Of a stretch of DNA of 64,000 bases, positions 54,328-61,313 are shown in pieces; position 1 is the stretch's first letter, and every line of letters begins with the position of its first letter. Location: assembly GCF_003065425.1 (NCBI RefSeq), contig NZ_CP026949.1, positions 1,364,001 through 1,428,000 on the forward strand. Reading direction: 5' to 3'. The stretch comes from Mycetocola zhujimingii. GTDB lineage: Bacteria > Actinomycetota > Actinomycetes > Actinomycetales > Microbacteriaceae. The notes beneath the pieces are model-generated. The model saw only the letters and a program-made list of their open reading frames with translations. It did no database searches and was not told where the DNA came from. The translations under genes were made by a program, and so were the position numbers.

Positions 54328-54678
54328 TCAAACGGCCAGTCGGTGGCGGGCGTCGATGATGAGGTCATCGAGTCGATCCCTGGTTGCGAGGAGCTCGCGG
54401 GCGCGCCGGTCGATGTCTTCGCGCTGCTGGCGGAGTCGCTCGATCATGGCTGGCGTGGTCGTGCCCGAGTAAATGCATGGCAGGAGCTCGACGATGACGG
54501 CGCTGGTGAGGCCTGCTGCCATGAGTTCCTGGATCAGGATGACCCGATCGACGGCGTCGTCGCTGTATTCGCGGTGCCCTCCCGAGGTGCGGGATGACAG
54601 GAGTATGCCCTGCGTTTCGTAGTAGCGCAGTGACCTGACGCTGACCCCGCTGTTCGCTGCGAGTTCTCCAATGCGCAT
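54328..54678 (-). CDS. MerR-family transcriptional regulator
   Basis: Small MerR regulator, 116 aa. The winged helix-turn-helix is MRIGELAANSGVSVRSLRYY (1-20) with ETQGILLSSRTSGGHREYSD, followed by the dimerisation coiled coil (about 80-110). There is no metal-binding Cys cluster, so it is more like the organic-ligand or redox-free branch. The frame is open upstream through the divergent SDR gene, but ATG 54678 gives the family start. The SDR promoter between the two genes has the MerR architecture. Confidence 0.92.
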   Translation of the reverse strand: MRIGELAANSGVSVRSLRYYETQGILLSSRTSGGHREYSDDAVDRVILIQELMAAGLTSAVIVELLPCIYSGTTTPAMIERLRQQREDIDRRARELLATRDRLDDLIIDARHRLAV

Positions 54679-54697
54679 GCTTGTGACCTTCCTCGGC

Positions 54698-54729
54698 TTG
54701 AACCTGACACTGATGTCAGGTTTTATCCT
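54698..54729 (+). promoter_or_regulatory. MerR-type promoter and operator of the SDR gene
   Basis: -35 TTGAAC (54698-54703), 20-nt spacer, -10 TATCCT (54724-54729). Inside the spacer a palindrome AACCTGACA (54701-54709), CTGA, TGTCAGGTT (54714-54722) has perfect 9-bp arms. The over-long spacer with a central dyad is the hallmark of promoters activated by DNA untwisting by MerR proteins. The -10 ends 6 nt before ATG 54736, so the transcript is probably leaderless. Confidence 0.8.
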
Positions 54730-54735
54730 GAGCCT

Positions 54736-55494
54736 ATGAATATATCTGATGCAGTGGCACTGGTGACCGGGGCGAACAGGGGCCTGGGGCGTGAGTTCGT
54801 CACTCAGCTCGTGGCCGGGGGAGCGAGGAAGGTTTATGCGACGACCCGGCGTCCGGAGGAGCTCGGTGTGCTGGAGGGATTGGGGGCACCCGGTCAGGTC
54901 ACAGCTCTGCTGGTGGACATCACTGATTCCTCGACCATCGAGGCTGCTGCCGCTGCGGCCGCAGACGTCAACCTGCTGATCAACAACGCCGGTATTGCCA
55001 CAGCGACAGACCTGCTCACGGGGGAGCTCAGCCGGATCCGTTCCGAAATGGACACCCACTTTTGGGGAACACTGGCAATGAGTCGTGCCTTCGCCCCGAT
55101 TCTCGGTGCCAACGGGGGAGGAGCCATCGTGAATGTCATGTCGCTGCTGTCCTTCCGGGTCTTCCCGGGCAACGGTGCGTACGCCGCAGCGAAAGCCGCT
55201 GAGTGGCAACTCACCAACAGCACCCGCCTCGAGCTTGCGGGGCAGGGCACGCACGTACTCGGTGTGCATCTTTCCTCCACTGACACCGACATGATGAAGG
55301 ACTGGAACATCCCCAAGAGCGACCCGCGGGTGATGATCTCGGAAATCCTGGACGCATTGGCGAAAGGCGCCCACGAGTTCCTGGACCAGGACACCAGGGC
55401 GGTCAAGCAGCGACTGGGCGCGTCACCCGAGGTCCTGTATGACGGCTTCGGACCATTCGCCGTCACGAAGGACGTCGCCCTGGGGTCGCGGTAG
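54736..55494 (+). CDS. short-chain dehydrogenase/reductase (MerR-controlled)
   Basis: NAD(P)-dependent classical SDR, 252 aa. The coenzyme motif is VTGANRGLGREF (about 9-20); LLINNAGIA carries the NNAG motif. The catalytic Ser lies near VMSLLSF and the active-site pair in AYAAAKAAEWQLTNS (Tyr-x-x-x-Lys). ATG 54736 directly follows the MerR promoter and no ribosome site is present. Substrate unknown; the regulator suggests induction by a small-molecule stress. Confidence 0.88.
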   Translation: MNISDAVALVTGANRGLGREFVTQLVAGGARKVYATTRRPEELGVLEGLGAPGQVTALLVDITDSSTIEAAAAAAADVNLLINNAGIATATDLLTGELSRIRSEMDTHFWGTLAMSRAFAPILGANGGGAIVNVMSLLSFRVFPGNGAYAAAKAAEWQLTNSTRLELAGQGTHVLGVHLSSTDTDMMKDWNIPKSDPRVMISEILDALAKGAHEFLDQDTRAVKQRLGASPEVLYDGFGPFAVTKDVALGSR

Positions 55495-55547
55495 GGGGGG
55501 GCCAGGTGAGTCAGCCAGGTCGCAATCGGGGCTCTCCGTAATCGCTT

Positions 55548-55575
55548 TGTTGACATAATGTGCATTATCGGAACG
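55548..55575 (+). other. candidate dif site (XerCD chromosome dimer resolution)
   Basis: XerD-side arm TGTTGACATAA (55548-55558), centre TGTGCA (55559-55564), XerC-side arm TTATCGGAACG (55565-55575). Read on the minus strand it has CCGATAATGC followed by ACATTATGTCAA. These 22 contiguous positions all fit the actinobacterial dif core as I remember it. The arm ends TTATGT and ATAA also match the E. coli dif pattern. The site lies outside genes and GGGGGAG polarity switches here. Confidence 0.85.
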
Positions 55576-55710
55576 AGGAGACGGGGATATGGTCCCAGTG
55601 CCACTGGCGGTGGGCTGGGACCAGGGTGACAATCGTCACAGCAGAATGACGGCGGCCGTCCCTGCGGCGTCAGGACGGCTGGCGAGGCGTTTTGTAGAAC
55701 GGAGATCACC

Positions 55711-56277
55711 GTGTCCTATTTTTTTCACACCGAGTCAGTCGGCGTTGGATCGTCGCAATTGAGAACCGTCCGGACGATCATCATCGTGCTGGGTGTCGTG
55801 GCTATCGTCACCGGCATCGCGATCTTCGTCTGGCCCGAAGCGACGCTGTCGATCGTCGCGTGGCTTTTTGGGCTCTATTTCGTCGTGAGCGGCCTGACGC
55901 GGATCGGCAGGGCGATTGCAGCGAGTGGCCAGCCTGCCTCATACCGGGTGTTTCTTGCCGTGCTCGGGATTCTTCTCGTGATCGGTGGTGTGTTCGTCTT
56001 TGCCAATCCGATGTTCGGCGTCGCTGTTGTGGCCGCGGTCATCGGCTTGACCTGGATCGTCGAGGGAATCGGCGTCCTGATGGATGTGCCACGAGGTGGT
56101 GCAGCATGGCTCGCCGTCCTGGTTGGTGTCGTGTGTATTCTCGGCGGTCTCGTGCTGTTGTTCGCCCCTGTCGCCGCGACGGTGTTCTGGTTGCAGGTGT
56201 CCGCCGCCCTGCTCGTGGTTGTCGGCGTCATGCAGATCGCCCAGGGTGCCACTCTCGGCAGGGCGCCCCGGAGGTAG
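55711..56277 (+). CDS. HdeD-family membrane protein
   Basis: Six-helix membrane protein of the HdeD/DUF308 family, 188 aa; E. coli HdeD is linked to acid resistance but the mechanism is not known. Helices alternate regularly (TIIIVLGVVAIVTGIAIFVW, FGLYFVVSGLTRI, VFLAVLGILLVIGGVFVF and so on), with three internal duplicated hairpins typical of the family. The start is GTG 55711, after GAACGGAG. This is the only gene between the dif site and the XerD-arm copy at 56280. Confidence 0.87.
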   Translation: MSYFFHTESVGVGSSQLRTVRTIIIVLGVVAIVTGIAIFVWPEATLSIVAWLFGLYFVVSGLTRIGRAIAASGQPASYRVFLAVLGILLVIGGVFVFANPMFGVAVVAAVIGLTWIVEGIGVLMDVPRGGAAWLAVLVGVVCILGGLVLLFAPVAATVFWLQVSAALLVVVGVMQIAQGATLGRAPRR

Positions 56278-56279
56278 GT

Positions 56280-56290
56280 ACTTGACATAA
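56280..56290 (+). repeat. second XerD-type arm (half-dif) downstream of the hdeD-like gene
   Basis: ACTTGACATAA is the exact inverse complement of the dif XerD arm TTATGTCAAGT. It shares the 10-mer TTGACATAAT with the dif site and has the same orientation. The following 17 bases do not match a XerC arm. It lies 3 nt after the hdeD-like stop. Confidence 0.65.
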
Positions 56291-56342
56291 TCTCCAAGGA
56301 TTGGGGTCGAGAACTGACCGGCTGGGTCACTATGGTGAGCCG

Positions 56343-57491
56343 ATGGATGACAGGACGATTCGCCCGTTTCGCGTCGAGGTTGCCCAGGCCCAGCTTGACG
56401 ACTTGAGGCGACGGCTCGAAGTCACGCGCTGGCCGGACGAGCTGCCCGGCGTTGGCTGGTCGTACGGTGTACCCGTCGGCTACCTGCGTGACCTTGCCGA
56501 GTACTGGCGGACCTCATTTGACTGGCGGCTCTGGGAATCCACACTCAACGGGTTCCCTCAATTTTCAACGACCATCGATGGCCAGAACGTCCACTTTCTG
56601 CACCTCCGCTCCCCCGAGCCCGATGCTCTTCCGCTCATCATCACCCACGGGTGGCCGGGTTCTATTGTGGAATTTCTTCACGTTCTCGGACCGCTCTCCG
56701 ACCCCCGCTCGCACGGCGGCAATCCGGCGGATGCGTTCCACGTCGTCGCCCCATCGATCCCTGGTTTCGGGTTTTCGGGTCCAACGACAGAGCCAGGCTG
56801 GAACATCGAGCGGGTGGCGCGCGCCTGGGCAGAGCTGATGGCTCGCCTCGGTTACGACCGCTACGGTGCGCAGGGCGGAGACAGCGGATCCGTGATCTCT
56901 CCGCTCCTGGGGCATCTGGCGCCCGAGCGTGTGGTCGGCATCCACGTCAACGGCAGCCTGGGGTTCCCGACGGGCGACCCCGCCGAACTGAGTGGTTTAA
57001 ACGACGCCGATCAGGCACGGTTGGCGGCGCTGGAGCACCAGCTCGACGACGGTGCTGGCTATGCCATCCTGCAGTCAACCCGCCCGCAGACCGTCAGCTT
57101 CGGCCTGACCGACTCTCCCGTCGGCCAGCTGGCCTGGATCGTCGAAAAATTCAAGGAGTGGACGGACCCTTCGTTCGATCTCCCTGAAGAGGCCGTCGAT
57201 CGCGATCTGATCCTCGCCAACGTCAGCGTGTACTGGCACACCAAAACTGCGGCGTCATCGGCGCGGTTGTACAAGGAGGGACAATCGGGCTGGGGTCGGC
57301 GCGCGCCACGTTCGGAGGTGCCTTCGGGCGTAGCGGTTTTTCCCGGTGACTTCGGGATCCGACGAATCGCGGAGCGGGACAACAACGTCGTGCACTGGTC
57401 CGAGTTCGATCGTGGCGGGCACTTCGCCGCCATGGAGGCCCCTGATCTCCTGGTCGGCGACGTACGGACGTTCTTCAGTGGGCTCCGATGA
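56343..57491 (+). CDS. epoxide hydrolase (alpha/beta-hydrolase, EHN domain)
   Basis: Cytoplasmic epoxide hydrolase, 382 aa. The N-terminal EHN domain begins [20 protein letters not shown] and ends near [11 protein letters not shown]. The alpha/beta core has the oxyanion motif [10 protein letters not shown], the nucleophile elbow [10 protein letters not shown] (Asp at about 181), a lid region, and the catalytic His in [13 protein letters not shown] (about 361). ATG 56343 was chosen; an open stretch to 56301 has no start signal. Ribosome site unclear. Likely substrates are small aromatic or aliphatic epoxides. Confidence 0.9.
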   Translation: MDDRTIRPFRVEVAQAQLDDLRRRLEVTRWPDELPGVGWSYGVPVGYLRDLAEYWRTSFDWRLWESTLNGFPQFSTTIDGQNVHFLHLRSPEPDALPLIITHGWPGSIVEFLHVLGPLSDPRSHGGNPADAFHVVAPSIPGFGFSGPTTEPGWNIERVARAWAELMARLGYDRYGAQGGDSGSVISPLLGHLAPERVVGIHVNGSLGFPTGDPAELSGLNDADQARLAALEHQLDDGAGYAILQSTRPQTVSFGLTDSPVGQLAWIVEKFKEWTDPSFDLPEEAVDRDLILANVSVYWHTKTAASSARLYKEGQSGWGRRAPRSEVPSGVAVFPGDFGIRRIAERDNNVVHWSEFDRGGHFAAMEAPDLLVGDVRTFFSGLR

Positions 57492-57515
57492 CTGGGCCGG
57501 GCTGATAACGCCCAG
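57492..57515. terminator. weak hairpin between convergent genes
   Basis: CTGGGC (57492-57497) and GCCCAG (57510-57515) could form a short stem between the epoxide hydrolase and SDR genes. No T-tract; low confidence. Confidence 0.3.
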
Positions 57516-57523
57516 CGAGCAGG

Positions 57524-58291
57524 TTACCGGGCGGTGTCGAAGTCGCTGGTGTCTCCGACGTACCTGGTGTTGTCCCCGGGAATCGGCTGCACGGCGGCCA
57601 GGGCCACTTCGGCGGCGAACTCCCCCACGTTGTAGAGCTTCCCGGCGGAGTCCTTACGCGAACTGATCGCGCCGGGGTTCGCCCGCTCGAGAAGCGTCGC
57701 TGTGATTGTGCCCTCGATCATGTCGCCGGATACCACCACGAATCCGATGCCGCGTGCGGAAAGTTCCGGGAGCTTCTCGCGGAGAGCGTCCTCGCCCGCA
57801 CGCTTCGACAGCGCGACCGGGATGTACTCGGGCATCGTCGGCGTCGTCCGAATGAAATGGGCCTGGTGGCTCGTCACGAAGACCACGCGAGATCCCTCGG
57901 AGAGGAGAGGCAGCGCGGCCTCGAGCACGTTGAGCTGGGCGTCGCGGTTGAGTTGCATGGCGTAGTCCTCGGCCATCCCGCTCTCCATTCCGCCTGAGGC
58001 GTTCAGCACGAGAACGTCAAGCGAGCCGAGCTCCGTCCTGACGGTCTCCATCATCGCCGAGACGCTGGCGGGATCCGTGAGGTCGGCACCGACGGTGATC
58101 GCCGTTCCGCCCGCTGCGCGGATCAAATCGGCGAGCTTTACCGCCCGCGCTTCCTTGTTGCGGTAGTTGATAACCACACGCGCGCCTGCTTCAGCGAAGT
58201 AACGGACGGTGTCTGCACCGATGCCACGGGACGAGCCGGTGACGAGGATGTTCTTTCCGGCGAGCGAACCCGGGACGAGAGGATTGGACAC
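57524..58291 (-). CDS. short-chain dehydrogenase/reductase
   Basis: NAD(P)-binding SDR, 255 aa. The coenzyme motif is ILVTGSSRGIGADTVRYF (about 15-32). LVLNASGGMESGM replaces the usual NNAG with NASG. The active-site region is FVTSHQAHFI, with EYIPVALSKRAGE; the Tyr-x-x-x-Lys spacing is altered (Tyr, then Ser-Lys six residues on), so activity is uncertain and resembles divergent or atypical SDRs. ATG 58291 with GGAGTC upstream. It is convergent with the epoxide hydrolase gene. Confidence 0.8.
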   Translation of the reverse strand: MSNPLVPGSLAGKNILVTGSSRGIGADTVRYFAEAGARVVINYRNKEARAVKLADLIRAAGGTAITVGADLTDPASVSAMMETVRTELGSLDVLVLNASGGMESGMAEDYAMQLNRDAQLNVLEAALPLLSEGSRVVFVTSHQAHFIRTTPTMPEYIPVALSKRAGEDALREKLPELSARGIGFVVVSGDMIEGTITATLLERANPGAISSRKDSAGKLYNVGEFAAEVALAAVQPIPGDNTRYVGDTSDFDTAR

Positions 58292-58461
58292 AGTTGACTC
58301 CTTAGAACACAGCGCGATACGGCCGGACGGCGGCTGATCCCGGCACCCGACACTATCAAGAAGTTTCGGTGCGCCGCGGTGACCGGCTGATAGATTCGGA
58401 GTCAGACGCGGAGTCGGGCATGGGCGCCCACCAGGGGCCGCTTCGCCACCGGGAGGTACGC

Positions 58462-58932
58462 ATGGACTGGATCGTCGAGAACATCTGGATTGTTTGGCTG
58501 GTCCTCATGCTTCTCTTTGTGACCATCGAGATGCTCAGCCTCGAATTCACCTTCCTGATGCTCGGCATCGGGTCAGCCATTGGTCTCGCGTCCGGGTTCC
58601 TCGGCGTGCCGTGGTGGGCGCAGTTCCTCATCGCCGCAGCGGCATCCGTTCTGCTGCTCCTGCTTGTTCGTCCTTCCCTTCTCCGAGCTCTCCGGAAGGG
58701 CGCAGATCCCGCAAAGAGCAACGTCGACGCGCTCGTAGGTACGACAGGGCGCGTGATCCAGCCCGTTACCGAGCACAGCGGCCAGGTAAAACTCGCCAAC
58801 GGTGAAGTCTGGACGGCAAATGTCGCTGACGAGTCGGAGACACTCACCCTGGAACCGGGAACCCCGGTACAGGTACAAGCCATTCGCGGCGCAACAGCCG
58901 TGGTGGTCCCCACAGGGAGGAATGCATCATGA
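58462..58932 (+). CDS. NfeD-like membrane protein
   Basis: Short NfeD (NfeD1b-type) protein, 156 aa. Three membrane helices (about 6-28, 30-48, 52-72) are followed by a C-terminal OB-fold domain (DALVGTTGRVIQPVTEHSGQ, then VKLANGEVWTANV). Such proteins work with stomatin-like proteins in membrane microdomain maintenance. ATG 58462 with GGGAGG upstream. The stop overlaps the stomatin gene start (ATGA). Confidence 0.9.
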   Translation: MDWIVENIWIVWLVLMLLFVTIEMLSLEFTFLMLGIGSAIGLASGFLGVPWWAQFLIAAAASVLLLLLVRPSLLRALRKGADPAKSNVDALVGTTGRVIQPVTEHSGQVKLANGEVWTANVADESETLTLEPGTPVQVQAIRGATAVVVPTGRNAS

Positions 58933-59960
58933 ACAACGCATCAGACGTCGTCGGCACGGTTATCGCCTGGGTTGTCGGCGTTGTCATTCTCATCTTCATC
59001 CTCGTCGTCCTGTTTCGTGCGATCCGGATCATTCCGCAGGCATCCGCCGGCGTCGTCGAACGTCTCGGCCGCTACCACAAGACACTCGAGCCGGGTCTCA
59101 ACCTCCTTGTACCGTTCATTGACAGGGTCCGCCCGCTCATCGACATGCGCGAGCAGGTGGTGTCGTTCCCGCCGCAGCCGGTCATCACCGAAGACAACCT
59201 CGTCGTCTCCATCGACACCGTTGTCTACTTTCAGGTGACGGATGCCCGCGCGGCGACCTACGAGATCGCCAACTATCTCGGTGCTGTCGAGCAGCTCACA
59301 ACCACGACCCTCCGAAACGTCGTCGGTGGGCTCAACCTCGAAGAGGCGCTGACCAGCCGCGACAACATCAACGGGCAGTTGCGCGTCGTCCTGGACGAGG
59401 CGACGGGCAAGTGGGGAATCCGCGTCGGCCGTGTCGAGCTCAAGGCCATCGATCCCCCCGTCTCTATCCAGGACTCGATGGAGAAGCAGATGCGTGCCGA
59501 ACGTGACCGGCGCGCACTCATCCTCACGGCTGAGGGCACCAAGCAGTCGGCGATCCTCACCGCGGAGGGAGCGCGCCAGGCGGCGATCCTCAGCGCTGAA
59601 GGTGACGCTCGCGCCGCTGTGCTGCGAGCCCAGGGTGAGGCAGAGGCCATCACGACGGTTTTCGATGCGATCCACCGTGGCGACGCTGACCCGAAGTTGC
59701 TGGCGTACCAGTACCTCCAGACCCTCCCGAAACTCGCGGAGGGCACGGCGAACAAGCTGTGGATCATCCCGTCCGAACTGACCGAAGCGGTCAAGGGCCT
59801 TGGGAAGGCGTTCGTCCCCGGCGCCGCAGACGACCTGAAGCAGACTCCCCCGGCTCCCGCCCCCGACGTGCCGTCGAGCGTCTTCCCGACGAGCGTGCCC
59901 CCGGCATTCCCTCCCGCCGGGCCCCCCGCTCCCCCGGCGGCGCCGCCTGCCTCGGAATAA
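58929..59960 (+). CDS. SPFH-domain (stomatin/prohibitin-like) protein
   Basis: Membrane-anchored SPFH protein, 343 aa. One N-terminal helix (about 10-30) is followed by the SPFH domain (AGVVERLGRYHKTLEPGLNLL, then PFIDRVRPLIDMREQVVSFP) and a long charged coiled coil with Ala-Glu-Gly repeats (TAEGTKQSAILTAEGARQAA) up to about 235. The C-terminus is Pro-rich. It forms ring-like membrane scaffolds in the family. Co-translated with the NfeD gene, a conserved bacterial pairing. Confidence 0.93.
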   Translation: MNNASDVVGTVIAWVVGVVILIFILVVLFRAIRIIPQASAGVVERLGRYHKTLEPGLNLLVPFIDRVRPLIDMREQVVSFPPQPVITEDNLVVSIDTVVYFQVTDARAATYEIANYLGAVEQLTTTTLRNVVGGLNLEEALTSRDNINGQLRVVLDEATGKWGIRVGRVELKAIDPPVSIQDSMEKQMRAERDRRALILTAEGTKQSAILTAEGARQAAILSAEGDARAAVLRAQGEAEAITTVFDAIHRGDADPKLLAYQYLQTLPKLAEGTANKLWIIPSELTEAVKGLGKAFVPGAADDLKQTPPAPAPDVPSSVFPTSVPPAFPPAGPPAPPAAPPASE

Positions 59961-59964
59961 CTCT

Positions 59965-60762
59965 GTGCCGACCGAAGGAACCGTCACGGGCTCGCGCTAT
60001 CTGTCACCCCGGGGACCGCGGGTCTTCGCGCACCGTGGCCTCGCGGTCGGCGTACCGGAGAATACGCTCGCGGCGTTCCAGGCCGCGGTCGACGCAGGCA
60101 CCGACTACATCGAGACCGACGTTCACGCAACAGCAGACGGCATCGCCGTCCTGGTCCACGACCCCGAGATTCGGGTTGGATCCGTATCGCACGTGGTGCG
60201 AGACGTGACCTTTGACGAGCTCTGCCTCCTCGATCTGGGCGATGGCCACCGTGCGCCCACCCTGGCGGAGGCGCTTGCCGCTTTTCCGCTTATCCGCTTC
60301 AACATCGATGTGAAAGACGAGCGGGCAGCCCGGCCCGCGGGGCAGGCTATTCGCGCTGCCGGGGCGATTGATCGCGTACTCGTGACGTCATTTGACGAGG
60401 CCCGGCGGCTGAAGGCTCTTGAGCTACTGGCTGGCGTCACCAGTTCGGCGTCATCGCGGTTGTTCGCACGAGCACTTGTCGGTGCCAAGATGGGCATTCC
60501 GGCGCTCGTCCGACGCTCGCTGACCGGTGTGGCCGTCGTCCAGATCCCTGAGCGTTACAAGAACGTGCAACTGATTACCCCGCGGACGCTCCGAACGCTG
60601 CACCGAGCCGGTGTCGAGGTCCACGTTTGGACGATCAACACGGCGGCGGACATGCGCCGCTTACTCGACCTCGGCGTCGACGGAATCATCACGGACCGCG
60701 TAGACATCGCTCTCACGGTGGTGCAGGAATGGAGCAGTGCCTCTAGGCAATCTGGAGGTTAG
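59965..60762 (+). CDS. glycerophosphodiester phosphodiesterase
   Basis: GDPD that hydrolyses deacylated phospholipid glycerophosphodiesters to glycerol-3-phosphate and an alcohol, 265 aa. No signal peptide. The metal and catalytic motifs are AHRGLAVGVPENTLAAF (His-Arg, Glu-Asn) and YIETDVHATADGIAVLVHDP (Glu-x-Asp and His). The start is GTG 59965, 4 nt after the SPFH stop, with no clear ribosome site, so it is probably coupled to the preceding gene. Confidence 0.92.
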   Translation: MPTEGTVTGSRYLSPRGPRVFAHRGLAVGVPENTLAAFQAAVDAGTDYIETDVHATADGIAVLVHDPEIRVGSVSHVVRDVTFDELCLLDLGDGHRAPTLAEALAAFPLIRFNIDVKDERAARPAGQAIRAAGAIDRVLVTSFDEARRLKALELLAGVTSSASSRLFARALVGAKMGIPALVRRSLTGVAVVQIPERYKNVQLITPRTLRTLHRAGVEVHVWTINTAADMRRLLDLGVDGIITDRVDIALTVVQEWSSASRQSGG

Positions 60763-60807
60763 CTGCGAGTATCCGCCCAGCGGGAAGCTTCTGCCCAGTT
60801 TGGGGGT

Positions 60808-60813
60808 CTATAA
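60808..60813 (+). promoter_or_regulatory. -10 element of rbpA
   Basis: TATAAC at 60808-60813, the best -10 in this stretch, with a leader of about 25 nt to ATG 60844 and the ribosome site AGGGGACC. No clear -35. Confidence 0.45.
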
Positions 60814-60843
60814 CTGGAGGAGCAAACGAGAGGGGACCACACA

Positions 60844-61212
60844 ATGGCAGATCGCAGTTTGCGCGGAATGCGCCTCGGCGCCCAGAGCTTACAGAGCGAA
60901 GAGGGCGTCGTATTTTCAGAACGGACTCGATCCGTGTATCTGTGCCCTGAATGTAACCACGAGAGCGCACTGATGTTCGCTGCCGACGCGGAACCCCCGG
61001 AGACCTGGGAGTGCCGTCACTGCGGCCACGAGGCAGTACTCATGGTTGGTTCAGAGCCGATCACTATCGATAAATCAGATCAGAAGCAGGCACGCACCCA
61101 CTGGGACATGCTGCTTGAACGCCGGTCACGTGAGGAGCTCGAGGAGCTTCTTGAGGACCGGCTCGCCTTCCTCAGGGAACGGCGCGGACTGAACAAGAAG
61201 GTCGGAGCCTAA
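60844..61212 (+). CDS. rbpA: RNA polymerase-binding protein RbpA
   Basis: Actinobacteria-specific transcription activator that binds the primary sigma factor and RNA polymerase. It is 122 aa. It begins MADRSLRGMRLGAQSLQSEE. The zinc-binding core has CPEC and CRHC (about 38-41 and 58-61), followed by the basic linker and sigma-interacting helix ARTHWDMLLERRSREELEEL. It supports the assignment of the window to actinobacteria. A strong intrinsic terminator follows. Confidence 0.96.
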   Translation: MADRSLRGMRLGAQSLQSEEGVVFSERTRSVYLCPECNHESALMFAADAEPPETWECRHCGHEAVLMVGSEPITIDKSDQKQARTHWDMLLERRSREELEELLEDRLAFLRERRGLNKKVGA

Positions 61213-61231
61213 GCTCCACACCGGTTGAATG

Positions 61232-61259
61232 GGGCGCTCGCTGTGCGGGCGCCCTTTTT
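61232..61259 (+). terminator. intrinsic terminator of rbpA
   Basis: GGGCGC (61232-61237) pairs with GCGCCC (61249-61254), loop of 11 nt, followed by TTTTT (61255-61259). Confidence 0.85.
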
Positions 61260-61313
61260 GCTGTCCGCGTGAGGCTCAGAGCCATTCGTCCCCGGATCAC
61301 GCGGGGCGTTACG

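Noticed and set aside
55550-55600. TTGACA at 55550 as an ordinary promoter for the hdeD-like gene
   Set aside because: No TANNNT follows at proper spacing and the two-arm, six-base-centre structure fits a Xer site.
56282-56310. TTGACATAAT upstream of the epoxide hydrolase read as a -35 box
   Set aside because: No -10 element occurs at 16-19 bp spacing, and the same 10-mer forms a dif-type arm at 55550. The XerD-arm reading explains the sequence better, although a weak promoter is not excluded.
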